Assembly (NCBI GenBank): GCA_015065645.1
Contig: SVPW01000004.1
Coordinates: 23,531-87,530, forward strand
Source: Oscillospiraceae bacterium
GTDB taxonomy: Bacteria; Bacillota; Clostridia; Oscillospirales; Acutalibacteraceae
Reading direction: 5' to 3'
Length of the DNA: 64,000 nt
Within the stretch, counting starts at the first letter, position 1; each line of letters starts with the position of its first letter. This document shows positions 35,264-44,628 of this stretch, piece by piece. Under the pieces are notes generated by a model that was not told where the DNA came from, made no database searches, and saw only the letters and a list, made by a program, of their open reading frames with translations. The position numbers were made by a program, and so were the translations under genes.

Positions 35264-36143
35264 GTTAAAGCGTCGTGCTACGCCGTACTTATTTGTTTTT
35301 CCGTATTTTGCTCTGTTTGCTATATTTGTGGCTGTTCCTGTTGTTATTGCAATAGCTTTATCCTTTACTAATTTTAATGCTATTCAATTTCCTTCTTTTG
35401 TTGGAATTGATAATTATATTGATTTGTTTTTGCAGGATGAAGTATTTATTCGCTATGTAATTCCAAATACTATTGTATTCGCAATAATTGTAGGCCCGGG
35501 TGGATATGTGCTTTCTTTTCTGCTTGCGTGGGCACTTTCTCAAATTACACGTGGTCCTCGTACAATATTAGCACTTATAATTTATTCACCCTCAATGACA
35601 GCCGGAACCACAATGGCTGTTATATGGAAGGTTCTCTTCAGTGGTGACCAGTTGGGTTATATAAACAATCTTTTAATGCAAATGGGCATTATTACTGAGC
35701 CTATTATATTCTTGCAATCTTCTGATTGGTTGTTACCTGTAATGATGATTGTTGCCCTGTGGTCAAGCATGGGTGTTGGCTTCCTTTCAATGCTGGCAGG
35801 TCTTTTGAATATTGACCCCAGCCTTTATGAGGCTGCTCATATTGACGGTATACGCAACCGTGTGCAGGAAATGTTTTATATAACAATTCCTTCAATAAAA
35901 CCGCAAATGCTTTTCGGTGCTATTATGGCAATCGTAAATGCATTTAAACAAAGTGCTATCGGTGTGCAGCTTTCGGGCTCAAACCCAACACCTAACTATG
36001 CGGGTCAGTTAATGGTAAACCATATTTCTGACTTTGGATTTACCCGTTATGAAATGGGATACGCTTGTGCAGTATCGGTTGTATTGCTGGTAATCATTTG
36101 GGTATTTTCTAAGGGTGCACGCACCTTGTTTAAGGAGGATTAA
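35250..36143 (+). CDS. Sugar ABC transporter permease A1 (MalF/AraP type)
   Basis: The 297-residue protein has about six membrane helices and an N terminus reading [25 protein letters not shown], typical of MalF/UgpA-like permeases. The cytoplasmic EAA loop reads [25 protein letters not shown] near residue 194 and should bind the ATPase. It pairs with the next gene, 2 nt downstream, to form the importer channel for the giant binding protein. Good AGGAGG upstream. No ATP-binding gene accompanies it. Confidence 0.92.
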   Translation: MRADKLKRRATPYLFVFPYFALFAIFVAVPVVIAIALSFTNFNAIQFPSFVGIDNYIDLFLQDEVFIRYVIPNTIVFAIIVGPGGYVLSFLLAWALSQITRGPRTILALIIYSPSMTAGTTMAVIWKVLFSGDQLGYINNLLMQMGIITEPIIFLQSSDWLLPVMMIVALWSSMGVGFLSMLAGLLNIDPSLYEAAHIDGIRNRVQEMFYITIPSIKPQMLFGAIMAIVNAFKQSAIGVQLSGSNPTPNYAGQLMVNHISDFGFTRYEMGYACAVSVVLLVIIWVFSKGARTLFKED

Positions 36144-36145
36144 CT

Positions 36146-37015
36146 ATGGCTATTAAGGGTAATCTTGCTAATCCTCGTAAATTCCAAAAGGACCAATTAA
36201 AGCTTTATGCAATTCTTATTCCAATGACCTTGGTAATGGTTTTGCCTATAGTTTATATTGTATGCCATGCCTTTAAGCCTTTGGAAGAATTATTTGCATT
36301 TCCGCCAAAATTTTTTGTTTCAAATCCTTCTTTCACAAATTTTTATAAGCTTGTAAATGCTACAGCTTCCTCAACTGTACCTTTTTCAAGATACCTATTT
36401 AACAGTATTTTTGTTACAGCATGTGTTTTGGGATTTACATTGATTTTCACAACAATGGCGGCATTTGCTTTATCAAAAATGAATTTTAAGGCAAAAAAGA
36501 TTTTAATGGCGGTAAATGATGTCGGTCTTATGTTTGTTGCAATCGCTTTGCAGATTCCTCGTTATCTCATTGTAGATAAATTTGGAATGCACGATACATA
36601 TTTCGCTCATATTTTACCAATCGTTGTATTACCTGTGGGGCTTTTGCTTTTAAAACAGTTTGTTGATGGTGTTCCATCCGCTTTAATAGAGGCTGCCCAT
36701 ATTGATGGTGCGGGTGAGCTAATGGTTTATACCCGTATAATATTACCACTCGTAAAACCTGCAATGGCTACCGTGTCAATACTTATGTTCCAAGAGGTAT
36801 GGAATAATATAGAAACATCTTCAATGTATATTGATGCAGATGTTTTTAAAACATTTGCGTTTTATATGCAAACCCTTTCTTCAAATACCAACAGTGTAGC
36901 GGGACAGGGTCTTGCTGCTGCAGCAACGCTTATTATGTTTGTTCCTAATGTTGTGTTATTTGTAATTATGCAAAGCCGTGTAATGAGTACCATGGCTACA
37001 TCAGGCATTAAGTAA
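36146..37015 (+). CDS. Sugar ABC transporter permease A2 (MalG/AraQ type)
   Basis: The 289-residue MalG-type inner-membrane permease has about six helices. LIPMTLVMVLPIVYIVCHAFKPLEELFAFPP lies at the N terminus and the EAA loop EAAHIDGAGELMVYTRIILPLVKP near residue 188. It partners permease A1. Unlike many MalG proteins, the first periplasmic loop mentions a typical FVSNPSFTNF segment, consistent with a carbohydrate importer. The next gene starts 22 nt on. Confidence 0.92.
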   Translation: MAIKGNLANPRKFQKDQLKLYAILIPMTLVMVLPIVYIVCHAFKPLEELFAFPPKFFVSNPSFTNFYKLVNATASSTVPFSRYLFNSIFVTACVLGFTLIFTTMAAFALSKMNFKAKKILMAVNDVGLMFVAIALQIPRYLIVDKFGMHDTYFAHILPIVVLPVGLLLLKQFVDGVPSALIEAAHIDGAGELMVYTRIILPLVKPAMATVSILMFQEVWNNIETSSMYIDADVFKTFAFYMQTLSSNTNSVAGQGLAAAATLIMFVPNVVLFVIMQSRVMSTMATSGIK

Positions 37016-37037
37016 TGCAAAAGATGTGAGGCGCAAA

Positions 37038-39071
37038 ATGAGATTTAATAAATGCTTTAAATTTATAACTGCAATTTTGCTTTTAATATCTGTTTTGGCG
37101 GTTCCAACTTTTGCTGATACCGCATATAAAACAATTACCGTTGATAAAAACGGTGATTATATTGAAACGCAAAATGCTTATAATCCGGTAAAAATAATAG
37201 AAAAGATTGATAATGAAATACTTAATAAGCCTTCTGACCTTGTAATTGACGGTGAATTAATGTATATTGCCGATACCGGAAACCACCGTATAATCGTTTC
37301 CACACTTAACGGTGAATTAATACGCATATTCGGTGAAGATGTGTTAAAGGAACCGGGCGGACTTTTTCTTGCAGAAAACGGTGAGGTTCTTGTAGCCGAT
37401 CAATCAGCGCAGGCTGTATTTGCTTTTTCTGCAAACGGTGAGTTATTACAAACCTATACAAAACCGCAATCTTTGCTTTACGGCGAAAAAGAGAGCTTTA
37501 TACCGTTAAAGGTTGCAAGTGACGGAAATGATAACCTTTATGTTGCATGTAAGGGTAATTCAAACGGTATTGTTCAGCTTTCACGCAGCACAGGTGAATT
37601 TTTGGGATATTTCGGTGCAAATGAGGTTGTTGTAAGCCTTTGGGATATGATACTTGATGCAATTTTTACCGAAGAGCAAAAAAGTCAGCTACAACAAACG
37701 ATTCCTGCTTCAATAAGTAACCTTACAGTTGATAAAAAGGGAATTGTTTATACAATGACCAACATCGAAACCGAACAGGTTATTCGTAAGCTTAATATGT
37801 CGGCGAATGATATGCTCAATACTAATATTTCTTTCCCAAATCCAAGTGATTTAACGGTTGGAAATATTGGTAATATATATGCCACAACCGGTAACGGATA
37901 TATTCTTGAATTTAACAGTGAGGGTGATTTGCTGTTTATTTTCGGTGGATTTGATGATGGTAGTCAGAGAATTGGTCTTTTTGGAACCATTTCTGCAATA
38001 GCCGTTACCGAAACAGGTGAGCTTTATGTTCTTGATGATACATCGGGACAAATACAAACCTTTGCTCCTACTGAATTTACCGATAGTGTTCATACTGCAT
38101 TGAATCTTTATCAGCAGGGTAAATATCTTGAAAGTAAAGAGCCATGGGAAAAGGTTCTTTTGATGAATAATCTTTTTGATTACGCTCACAAAGGTATCGC
38201 AGAAGCTTATTATATGGAAGAAAACTATTCTGCCGCTATGGAGCATTTCCGTTTATCTAATGATAAAGAGGGTGTTTCAAAAGCTTACACTGAATACCGT
38301 AACGAAATGATACGGAAAAACATTTTCACTGTGCTTGGTGTAATAGTTGCTTTGTTTGCTGTACTTTATGTGGTTGTTATAATAAAAAAGAAAACAAAGC
38401 TTTTGATTCCGGTTGGTGCAGGAATTAAAAAGGTTACTGACCGTAAGCTTATAAAGGAAATTTTATTTATATTCAAAATTCCTAAAAATCCAATGGATGC
38501 CTATTACGGAATTAAGCGTGAGGGTAAGGTTTCGGTTAAATCGGCAAGTATTTTATATGTGGTTTTCATATTAATTTATCTTGCGGATAAATACCTTTCG
38601 GGATATATTTTCTCAACCATTACCGATGGTCAATATTCACTGCTTAAAGATGCAGGAATTATAGTGGGAATATTTGTGCTGTTCGTGCTTTGCCATTACC
38701 TTATATGCTCAATAACAGAAGGTGAGGCTTCTCTTAAAAATATTTATTGCGGTGTTATCTATTCATTAATGCCGTATCTGATTTTAAGACCTGTTGTTAT
38801 TATACTTACACATGCACTTACTTTGGATGAGGTATTTATTCTTAACTTCCTTAATACCATAATAATTGCTTGCAGTATTGCCTTGTTGGTGGTAATGATA
38901 AGTGAGCTTAATAATTATAAAGCATCTGAAACCATTAAGTGCATTTTCTGGACATTGTTTGCATTCTTTATGGCAATAGTTGTGCTGTTTATACTTTATG
39001 TTATGTGTAAGCAAACATTTGAGTTTATTTCTCAAATTTGGAGTGAGGTGATTTATCGTGCCGAAGTTTAA
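37038..39071 (+). CDS. NHL-propeller, TPR and YIP1-domain membrane protein
   Basis: The protein has 677 residues. A signal peptide ends near residue 26. A beta-propeller of NHL repeats covers about 45-345 (MYIADTGNHRIIVSTLNGELIRIFG is one blade). A TPR-like pair lies at about 352-410 (LYQQGKYLESKEPWEKVL, then YYMEENYSAAMEHF). One membrane helix lies at about 430-450 and a YIP1-like domain of about five helices at 480-665. The propeller would face outside. No function is established. Its place between two sugar importers suggests a role in substrate delivery or transporter assembly. The ATG at 37038 has GTGAGG upstream. It overlaps the next gene by 14 nt. Confidence 0.8.
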   Translation: MRFNKCFKFITAILLLISVLAVPTFADTAYKTITVDKNGDYIETQNAYNPVKIIEKIDNEILNKPSDLVIDGELMYIADTGNHRIIVSTLNGELIRIFGEDVLKEPGGLFLAENGEVLVADQSAQAVFAFSANGELLQTYTKPQSLLYGEKESFIPLKVASDGNDNLYVACKGNSNGIVQLSRSTGEFLGYFGANEVVVSLWDMILDAIFTEEQKSQLQQTIPASISNLTVDKKGIVYTMTNIETEQVIRKLNMSANDMLNTNISFPNPSDLTVGNIGNIYATTGNGYILEFNSEGDLLFIFGGFDDGSQRIGLFGTISAIAVTETGELYVLDDTSGQIQTFAPTEFTDSVHTALNLYQQGKYLESKEPWEKVLLMNNLFDYAHKGIAEAYYMEENYSAAMEHFRLSNDKEGVSKAYTEYRNEMIRKNIFTVLGVIVALFAVLYVVVIIKKKTKLLIPVGAGIKKVTDRKLIKEILFIFKIPKNPMDAYYGIKREGKVSVKSASILYVVFILIYLADKYLSGYIFSTITDGQYSLLKDAGIIVGIFVLFVLCHYLICSITEGEASLKNIYCGVIYSLMPYLILRPVVIILTHALTLDEVFILNFLNTIIIACSIALLVVMISELNNYKASETIKCIFWTLFAFFMAIVVLFILYVMCKQTFEFISQIWSEVIYRAEV

Positions 39072-41286
39072 AATACTTGCTCTGATAATGGCAGCGGTTT
39101 TTCTTACCTCATGCTCTTCAAATTCTACTTATGGTAAAGTACCTGTTGACGGTGCTTTGGATTCAAAGGTGGTTGCCGTTAATACAACCCCATCTGAAAT
39201 AACAGAAGATGGTTATATGCTTGCGGCTTCTAATGAAAATTATTCACTTTATTATGAAGAAACAGGTTTAACCGTAAAGGTTAAAAATAACCATACAGGT
39301 GCTGTTATGACCAGTGCCGCACCTCCTAAAGAGGATTCCGGTGAAACCTGGAAAAACTTTGTAAATTCAGGTATCGTTCTTGAATACTACAAGGGTAAAG
39401 CGGTCAATATAAATAAAATTAATATGTATTCCGGAAAACCGCAAAAAAAGATATCATTAATAAAAAACGGTTTTGCGGCAGAGCTTAATTTTAAGTCAAT
39501 AGGAATACAGCTTACAATGTTTGTTACTCTTGATGATGCTAGTATCAGGGTTCAAGTGCCAAATAGCTCCATTAAAGAAACAAATGAGAATTGCCGTTTG
39601 GCTGCAATTTATGTATTACCGTTTTTGGGATACACCCATTTGGGTGAGGTTGAAGGTTATATGCTTATACCTGATGGTTGCGGTGCTTTAATTGATCTTA
39701 AAGACAATAATGAAAAGTTTTCACAGCCATTTAAGTCAAAAATATACGGTGGTAATTACAGCGTTGAGGCAGATACAACATCAGTGCAGAAGTTTGATGA
39801 AAGTATTGCTACCACAGCTGATACTGTTGAGGTTTTTGCACCGGTGTTCGGTATGGTTCATAAATCTTCTCAAAATGCCTTTTTGGGAATTATTGAAAGC
39901 GGTAAATATAACGCCGAAATTTACGCCTATCCCAATGGTGTAATAACTGAATTTAACTGGATTAGCGCAAGATATATTTATCGTGAGCCTTATAAATATC
40001 TAACAGGCCAATCGGGAAGTATTATTAGCGCTCAGGAAAAAAGGGAGACCTTTGATATAAGTGTTGTTTACCGTTTTGCGGGCGGTGAAGATGCTGATTA
40101 TGTTGGTTTGGCAAAATGTTACCGTGAATATCTAAAGGAAAACGGCGTGTTAAAAGCTGATAACAATATTGATTATAGTATGCGTCTTGATTTCTTTGCG
40201 GGGGATGTTGAAGAATCGCTTTTCGGTACATCTTTTGTTCCAATGACTTCTGTTAGCCAAATTGATGAAATACTTTCAAATTTAGCTTCAAAGGATGTTA
40301 AACAGCTTTCGGTTTCGCTAAAAGGTTGGCAGGATGACGGTATATACGGCGAAATAAACGGAGATACCTCTTTTGAGAGCGATGTTGGTGATTTTGATGA
40401 ATATGTTGATTTAGCAAAGAAGTATAAAAACATTGATTTTATGCTTTATGCTGATTTTCTTAATACATATTCAAAATCAGGCTCTAAGGATTATATTTAT
40501 CAATATAACGGAAGCGTATTTTCTTCTGAAACATTTTTAGAGCTTCATCCCACTAAATACAGATATACTGCAGATGCTTCAAAACAGAGAATTTCTGATT
40601 TTGTTAAAGAACTTAAAACAAACGGAAAAATCGGTGTTTTGTTTGATGGTGTAACAGATGAGGTTTATTCATACGAAATAGGGGAAAGAACCGAAATGAA
40701 TACCCGTCAGTTTGCGGCAGGTATTATTAATAAGGCTTTGCTTGATGCAGGTAAAAAATTAAAAACTGCTTATATTGCACCAAATGATTATTTGTGGGCA
40801 GAAACTCAGCGTTATTATGATTATAAAATTTACGGCTCTGATTATAAGTTTGTAACCAATGAGGTACCTTTCTTTGCAATCGTTTTAAATGGTAGCCTCC
40901 CTCTTTACAGTGAATATGTAAACTTTAAGGCTGATACTACTGAATATAAACTAAAGCTTATTGAAAGCGGTATATATCCATCGTTCTTGCTTACAGCAGA
41001 AGCTCCTTCCGCACTAATTTATACCGATTCTGCTTCGTTGTTCTCCTGTGAGTATGCCGAATACAGCGAAATGATTGCTGAATATGATAGGATATTTAAA
41101 AGTTTATCAAAATCCACCAATTCTTCAGCCATTTCAAATCATTCTTCCAATAACGGTGTATCTGTAACGGAGTATGAAAATGGTACAATGGTAATTGTGA
41201 ATTATAATGATTATGATGTTGAGTATAACGGTGAAACTGTTGAAAAACAATCATGGAAAATTCTTGAAGGAAAGGCGGTTAAATAA
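39058..41286 (+). CDS. DUF5696-like surface lipoprotein
   Basis: The protein has 742 residues. A lipoprotein signal peptide ends LTSC (Cys 19). The N-terminal half (about 50-330) is beta-rich, with YMLIPDGCGALIDL. The second half (about 380-690) has alternating strands that look like a TIM barrel: VSLKGWQDDGIYGEING, FMLYADFLN and GVLFDGVTDE. This barrel-like half suggests a distant glycosidase or glycan-binding fold, but no catalytic pair can be named. DUF5696 is my family assignment from overall pattern. GTG at 39058 has GAGGTGAT upstream. It is translationally linked to the NHL-YIP1 gene and to permease B1, so the three probably work together. Confidence 0.72.
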   Translation: MPKFKILALIMAAVFLTSCSSNSTYGKVPVDGALDSKVVAVNTTPSEITEDGYMLAASNENYSLYYEETGLTVKVKNNHTGAVMTSAAPPKEDSGETWKNFVNSGIVLEYYKGKAVNINKINMYSGKPQKKISLIKNGFAAELNFKSIGIQLTMFVTLDDASIRVQVPNSSIKETNENCRLAAIYVLPFLGYTHLGEVEGYMLIPDGCGALIDLKDNNEKFSQPFKSKIYGGNYSVEADTTSVQKFDESIATTADTVEVFAPVFGMVHKSSQNAFLGIIESGKYNAEIYAYPNGVITEFNWISARYIYREPYKYLTGQSGSIISAQEKRETFDISVVYRFAGGEDADYVGLAKCYREYLKENGVLKADNNIDYSMRLDFFAGDVEESLFGTSFVPMTSVSQIDEILSNLASKDVKQLSVSLKGWQDDGIYGEINGDTSFESDVGDFDEYVDLAKKYKNIDFMLYADFLNTYSKSGSKDYIYQYNGSVFSSETFLELHPTKYRYTADASKQRISDFVKELKTNGKIGVLFDGVTDEVYSYEIGERTEMNTRQFAAGIINKALLDAGKKLKTAYIAPNDYLWAETQRYYDYKIYGSDYKFVTNEVPFFAIVLNGSLPLYSEYVNFKADTTEYKLKLIESGIYPSFLLTAEAPSALIYTDSASLFSCEYAEYSEMIAEYDRIFKSLSKSTNSSAISNHSSNNGVSVTEYENGTMVIVNYNDYDVEYNGETVEKQSWKILEGKAVK

Positions 41287-42272
41287 TGAAAAAAACAAAT
41301 AAACCGCCTAAAAAATCCTTTAAAACAAGATTTTTTGGCAGAGAGGCTAATTGGTACGCATACATATTTTTATTTCCTTGGCTTGTGGGAATAGCAGTTT
41401 TGGTTTTGCGCCCATTGTTTCTTGCATTACTTTATTCTTTCAGTGAGGTTAATATTACCGCAAGCGGTATTAAATCCGAATGGATAGGTTTTGATAATTT
41501 CCAAGAAATTTGGGTTAAGGATATTAATTTTATTGAACAAGAGCTATCCTTTTTGTTAAAGGTTGTATTACAGGTTCCTATAATTGTAATATTTGCGCTT
41601 TTGGCGGCATTGATGTTAAATGCTAACCTTAAAGGTAAAGGAATTTTCCGTACCATATTTTTCTTGCCCGTTATTGTGGTAAGCGGTCCAATAATTAATG
41701 AGCTGCAAGGTCAGGGTGCTACTACGGTTTCTGCTTCGGATCAGCTCATTGTAACGCAGGCTATATCATCCTTTTTACCTGAGTGGTTGGTGGAGCCGAT
41801 CTCTGGATTGTTTGCACAGCTTATCTTGATTTTGTGGTATTCGGGCATACAAATAATTATGTTTTTGGCAATTTTGCAAAAGATTGACCTTAATATGATT
41901 GAAGCCGCAAAAATTGACGGTGCTACGGGTTGGGAAATTTTCTGGAAAATAACATTACCCGCTATAAAAACTATTATTATGCTAAATGCGGTTTATACCT
42001 TGGTATATCTTGCAAACTCAAGTAATAACGGCGTAATTAATCTTATTTCAGCGGCTATGCTTAAACCAACACGTGGTTACGGTTATGCTTCATCAATGGC
42101 ATGGATGCATTCAATTATCGTACTTATTTTGCTATGTCTTATTTTCTTGATGCTTAAAGAACGACCCGATGCTTTCCTTAAAAAACAAAAGAAAAAGCAA
42201 AAAGAGGCTAAAAGGCGTGCTCGTTTGAAGAGGAGGTGGGAAGCTGATGCAAAAAAGCGTGCTGATGCGTGA
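41286..42272 (+). CDS. Sugar ABC transporter permease B1
   Basis: The 328-residue MalF-type permease has about six helices; the first reads YAYIFLFPWLVGIAVLVLRPLFLALLYSF. The EAA loop is IEAAKIDGATGWEIFWKITLPAIKT near residue 205. The extra periplasmic segment between helices (about 130-165, NELQGQGATTV..) and a long, very basic C-terminal tail (about 295-328, rich in K/R/A) are unusual and could contact the ATPase or membrane surface. Its start shares a base with the upstream stop. Confidence 0.9.
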   Translation: MKKTNKPPKKSFKTRFFGREANWYAYIFLFPWLVGIAVLVLRPLFLALLYSFSEVNITASGIKSEWIGFDNFQEIWVKDINFIEQELSFLLKVVLQVPIIVIFALLAALMLNANLKGKGIFRTIFFLPVIVVSGPIINELQGQGATTVSASDQLIVTQAISSFLPEWLVEPISGLFAQLILILWYSGIQIIMFLAILQKIDLNMIEAAKIDGATGWEIFWKITLPAIKTIIMLNAVYTLVYLANSSNNGVINLISAAMLKPTRGYGYASSMAWMHSIIVLILLCLIFLMLKERPDAFLKKQKKKQKEAKRRARLKRRWEADAKKRADA

Positions 42273-43227
42273 AAAAGGTAATTCTTCTAATAAAGAAAAG
42301 ATGAAAAATTCTTTTAGAAGATTCTTTTTCGGCTCATACGAAAAAAGCGGTTTTTTAGTTAAATGTGCTTTGTATATCGTGCTTATTGTCATAAGTTATA
42401 TTTACCTTTATCCGCTTTTGTATATGCTTGTTACAAGCTTTATGTCGGTTGATGATTTGGTAAATGACGCTGTGCGTTGGATTCCCACAGGTATTAAACT
42501 CGATAACTTCAAACAAGCCTTTGAGGTTATGGATTTTAAGAATACCATTATTGATACCTTACAGCTTTCCGTTCTGCCTTCATTGGCTCAGGTTGTTATT
42601 TGCTGTCTCACAGGTTTTGCCTTTTCAAGGTATAAGTTTAAAGGGAAATCACTTTGTTGGGGGCTTCTCATTTTAACCTTTGTATTGCCAACGCAGGCAA
42701 CTATGGTTCCGCAGTATCTTATTTTCAATGAATTTGATATAATTGGAACGGTGTGGGCATATTTACTGCCGGCACTTTTGGGACAGGGCTTTAAAAGCAC
42801 TATTATCACATTGGTATTTTATTTGTTCTTTAGTCAAATCTCCACATCACAAATTGAGGCAGCTTCGCTTGATGGTTGCGGTCATTTTAAGGTGTTTTTC
42901 TACATTGCACTTCCGGGTGTTGGTGCAGCATTCATTATAGGATTCCTGTTTTCGCTTGTGTGGTATTGGAATGAAACCTATTTAACAAGTATGTTTATTT
43001 CAAATACCAAAATCGGAAATACCCATTCAATGACAACCCTGCTCGTTAAATTAACCCAATTTGAAGCAAGCTATAAGCTTCTTAATGAGGGTAATGGTGA
43101 TAATACATTGAATGAAGCCATACGAATGGCAGGAACGGTTATTTGTATAACGCCTCTGTTAACGGTATACTTTATATTGCAAAAGTATTTTGTACAGAGT
43201 GTCGATATGGTAGGTCTAAAGGATTAA
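42247..43227 (+). CDS. Sugar ABC transporter permease B2
   Basis: The 326-residue MalG-type permease has about six helices (SYIYLYPLLYMLVTSFMSVDDL near the N terminus). The EAA loop is IEAASLDGCGHFKVFFYIALPGVGA near residue 205. About 30 basic, serine-rich residues precede the first helix. It overlaps B1 by 26 nt, with AGGAGGT upstream of the ATG. Together with B1 and the lipoprotein binding protein downstream it forms the second importer. Confidence 0.9.
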   Translation: MQKSVLMREKGNSSNKEKMKNSFRRFFFGSYEKSGFLVKCALYIVLIVISYIYLYPLLYMLVTSFMSVDDLVNDAVRWIPTGIKLDNFKQAFEVMDFKNTIIDTLQLSVLPSLAQVVICCLTGFAFSRYKFKGKSLCWGLLILTFVLPTQATMVPQYLIFNEFDIIGTVWAYLLPALLGQGFKSTIITLVFYLFFSQISTSQIEAASLDGCGHFKVFFYIALPGVGAAFIIGFLFSLVWYWNETYLTSMFISNTKIGNTHSMTTLLVKLTQFEASYKLLNEGNGDNTLNEAIRMAGTVICITPLLTVYFILQKYFVQSVDMVGLKD

Positions 43228-43245
43228 TTTTAGGAGGAAAAATTT

Positions 43246-44607
43246 ATGAAAACATTTAAAAGAATTTTAAGCCTTTTGCTTGCGTTAACAATGCTTTTTG
43301 TATTCGCAGGATGTGGTGATGACGGAGAAAAGGAAGCTTCCAAAAGCAAATTTTCAAAAGAGGGAAGAGATATAACCCTTTATTTTGCGGCTTGGTTTAA
43401 CCGTGACCTTCAGCAGCACCTTGCTGATGCTTTTATGGAAACCCATTCTGATGTTTATGTTGAATTGGTTGAAATTGATCAGAATTCATGGAGTTCAGGT
43501 CTTCAAAACTTAGCATCAACCGGTGACCTTCCTGATGCTTTCTGTACATTTGACCTTGCAACTGCAACCGCTAACGGTTGGACAGCTGATATTACCGAAT
43601 ATTATGATGCTGACCCCACAACCGCTAAAATTTCCGAAGGACTTAAAGTTGCAGGCGTTTACAACGGTAAGCGTTACGGTCTTGTAACAGAGCAGTATCC
43701 TTGCCTTGTTCTTATCAATAAAACTCTTTTTGATGATAACGATATTGCAATGCCCGGTTACGATTGGACAATAGATGAAATGTACAGTCTTGCTACTAAG
43801 CTCACAAAGCCTAATGAGCATCAGTATGGTTTGGGCGATAATGTTCTTTCATATCTCCGTGATGTTTATAATGCGGCTTATACTACCGATACTTGGCAGT
43901 ATGGTTATGACCCCGATAAGGGCGTATTTGATACAAAATATCTTGCACAGGGCTATTCTAAGGGTCTTGAGCTTATAAATAATAAGATTGCAGGTGTTGT
44001 TTCAGCAGAAGATATGGAAGCTTGGTATGGCGATCCTGATATATGGCTTCCCAAAACAGGTAAACAAGCTATGCAGCTTGACTGGTATTGGACAATTCAA
44101 ACCGTGAAAGCAAAGGAATATGTTGATCTTGGTCAAGAATGGGTTGCATATCCTTTCCCGGTTGGCACTTCAGGTCGTGTTCAAACTATAGTTAATGTTG
44201 GCTGTGTTTCCGAAACAAGTGACCATCCTGAGCTTGCTTATGAGCTTTTAAAGTTTATGACCTTTGGTGAAGATGGTTGGAAATCAAGATATGAGTGGTA
44301 TAAGGGTAATAATGAGCTTCCCGCTTCTGTTCCGATCGTAAAGGATGACGCTGTTCTTGATCTTGTTAAGGAGCTTACCCCAGGTGATGATTATGCTGCT
44401 GTATATGATTCTATTGACCGCAGTGTTGCTGATATTAAAAAGTGGGTTCCCGGTCTTACCAATTATGAGTCTTGGATGTCTTCTCAGGAATTATGGGCAA
44501 AACTCCGTAATTCTTCTATGAAGGTTGAAGATGTGGCTGCTGATATGGAGCAGAAATTAAATTATTATTATACCGAGTGTATGAATAAAATTAAAGCCCG
44601 CGGATAA
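43246..44607 (+). CDS. Sugar ABC transporter solute-binding lipoprotein
   Basis: The 453-residue lipoprotein has its lipobox at FAGC (Cys 23). It is an extracellular solute-binding protein of the sugar (cluster B/MalE-like) type: DITLYFAAWFNRDLQQHLADAFMETHSDVYVELVEIDQNSW near the start of the mature part, then DLPDAFCTFD and YPCLVLINKTLFDDN. Aromatic residues are abundant (WYGDPDIWLP, DWYWTIQ), as expected for stacking on sugar rings. The normal length contrasts with the giant binding protein in the same array. AGGAGG lies upstream of the ATG. The ligand is probably an arabino- or pectin-derived oligosaccharide. Confidence 0.9.
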   Translation: MKTFKRILSLLLALTMLFVFAGCGDDGEKEASKSKFSKEGRDITLYFAAWFNRDLQQHLADAFMETHSDVYVELVEIDQNSWSSGLQNLASTGDLPDAFCTFDLATATANGWTADITEYYDADPTTAKISEGLKVAGVYNGKRYGLVTEQYPCLVLINKTLFDDNDIAMPGYDWTIDEMYSLATKLTKPNEHQYGLGDNVLSYLRDVYNAAYTTDTWQYGYDPDKGVFDTKYLAQGYSKGLELINNKIAGVVSAEDMEAWYGDPDIWLPKTGKQAMQLDWYWTIQTVKAKEYVDLGQEWVAYPFPVGTSGRVQTIVNVGCVSETSDHPELAYELLKFMTFGEDGWKSRYEWYKGNNELPASVPIVKDDAVLDLVKELTPGDDYAAVYDSIDRSVADIKKWVPGLTNYESWMSSQELWAKLRNSSMKVEDVAADMEQKLNYYYTECMNKIKARG

Positions 44608-44628
44608 ATTCCTTTGGGGGATATATTG

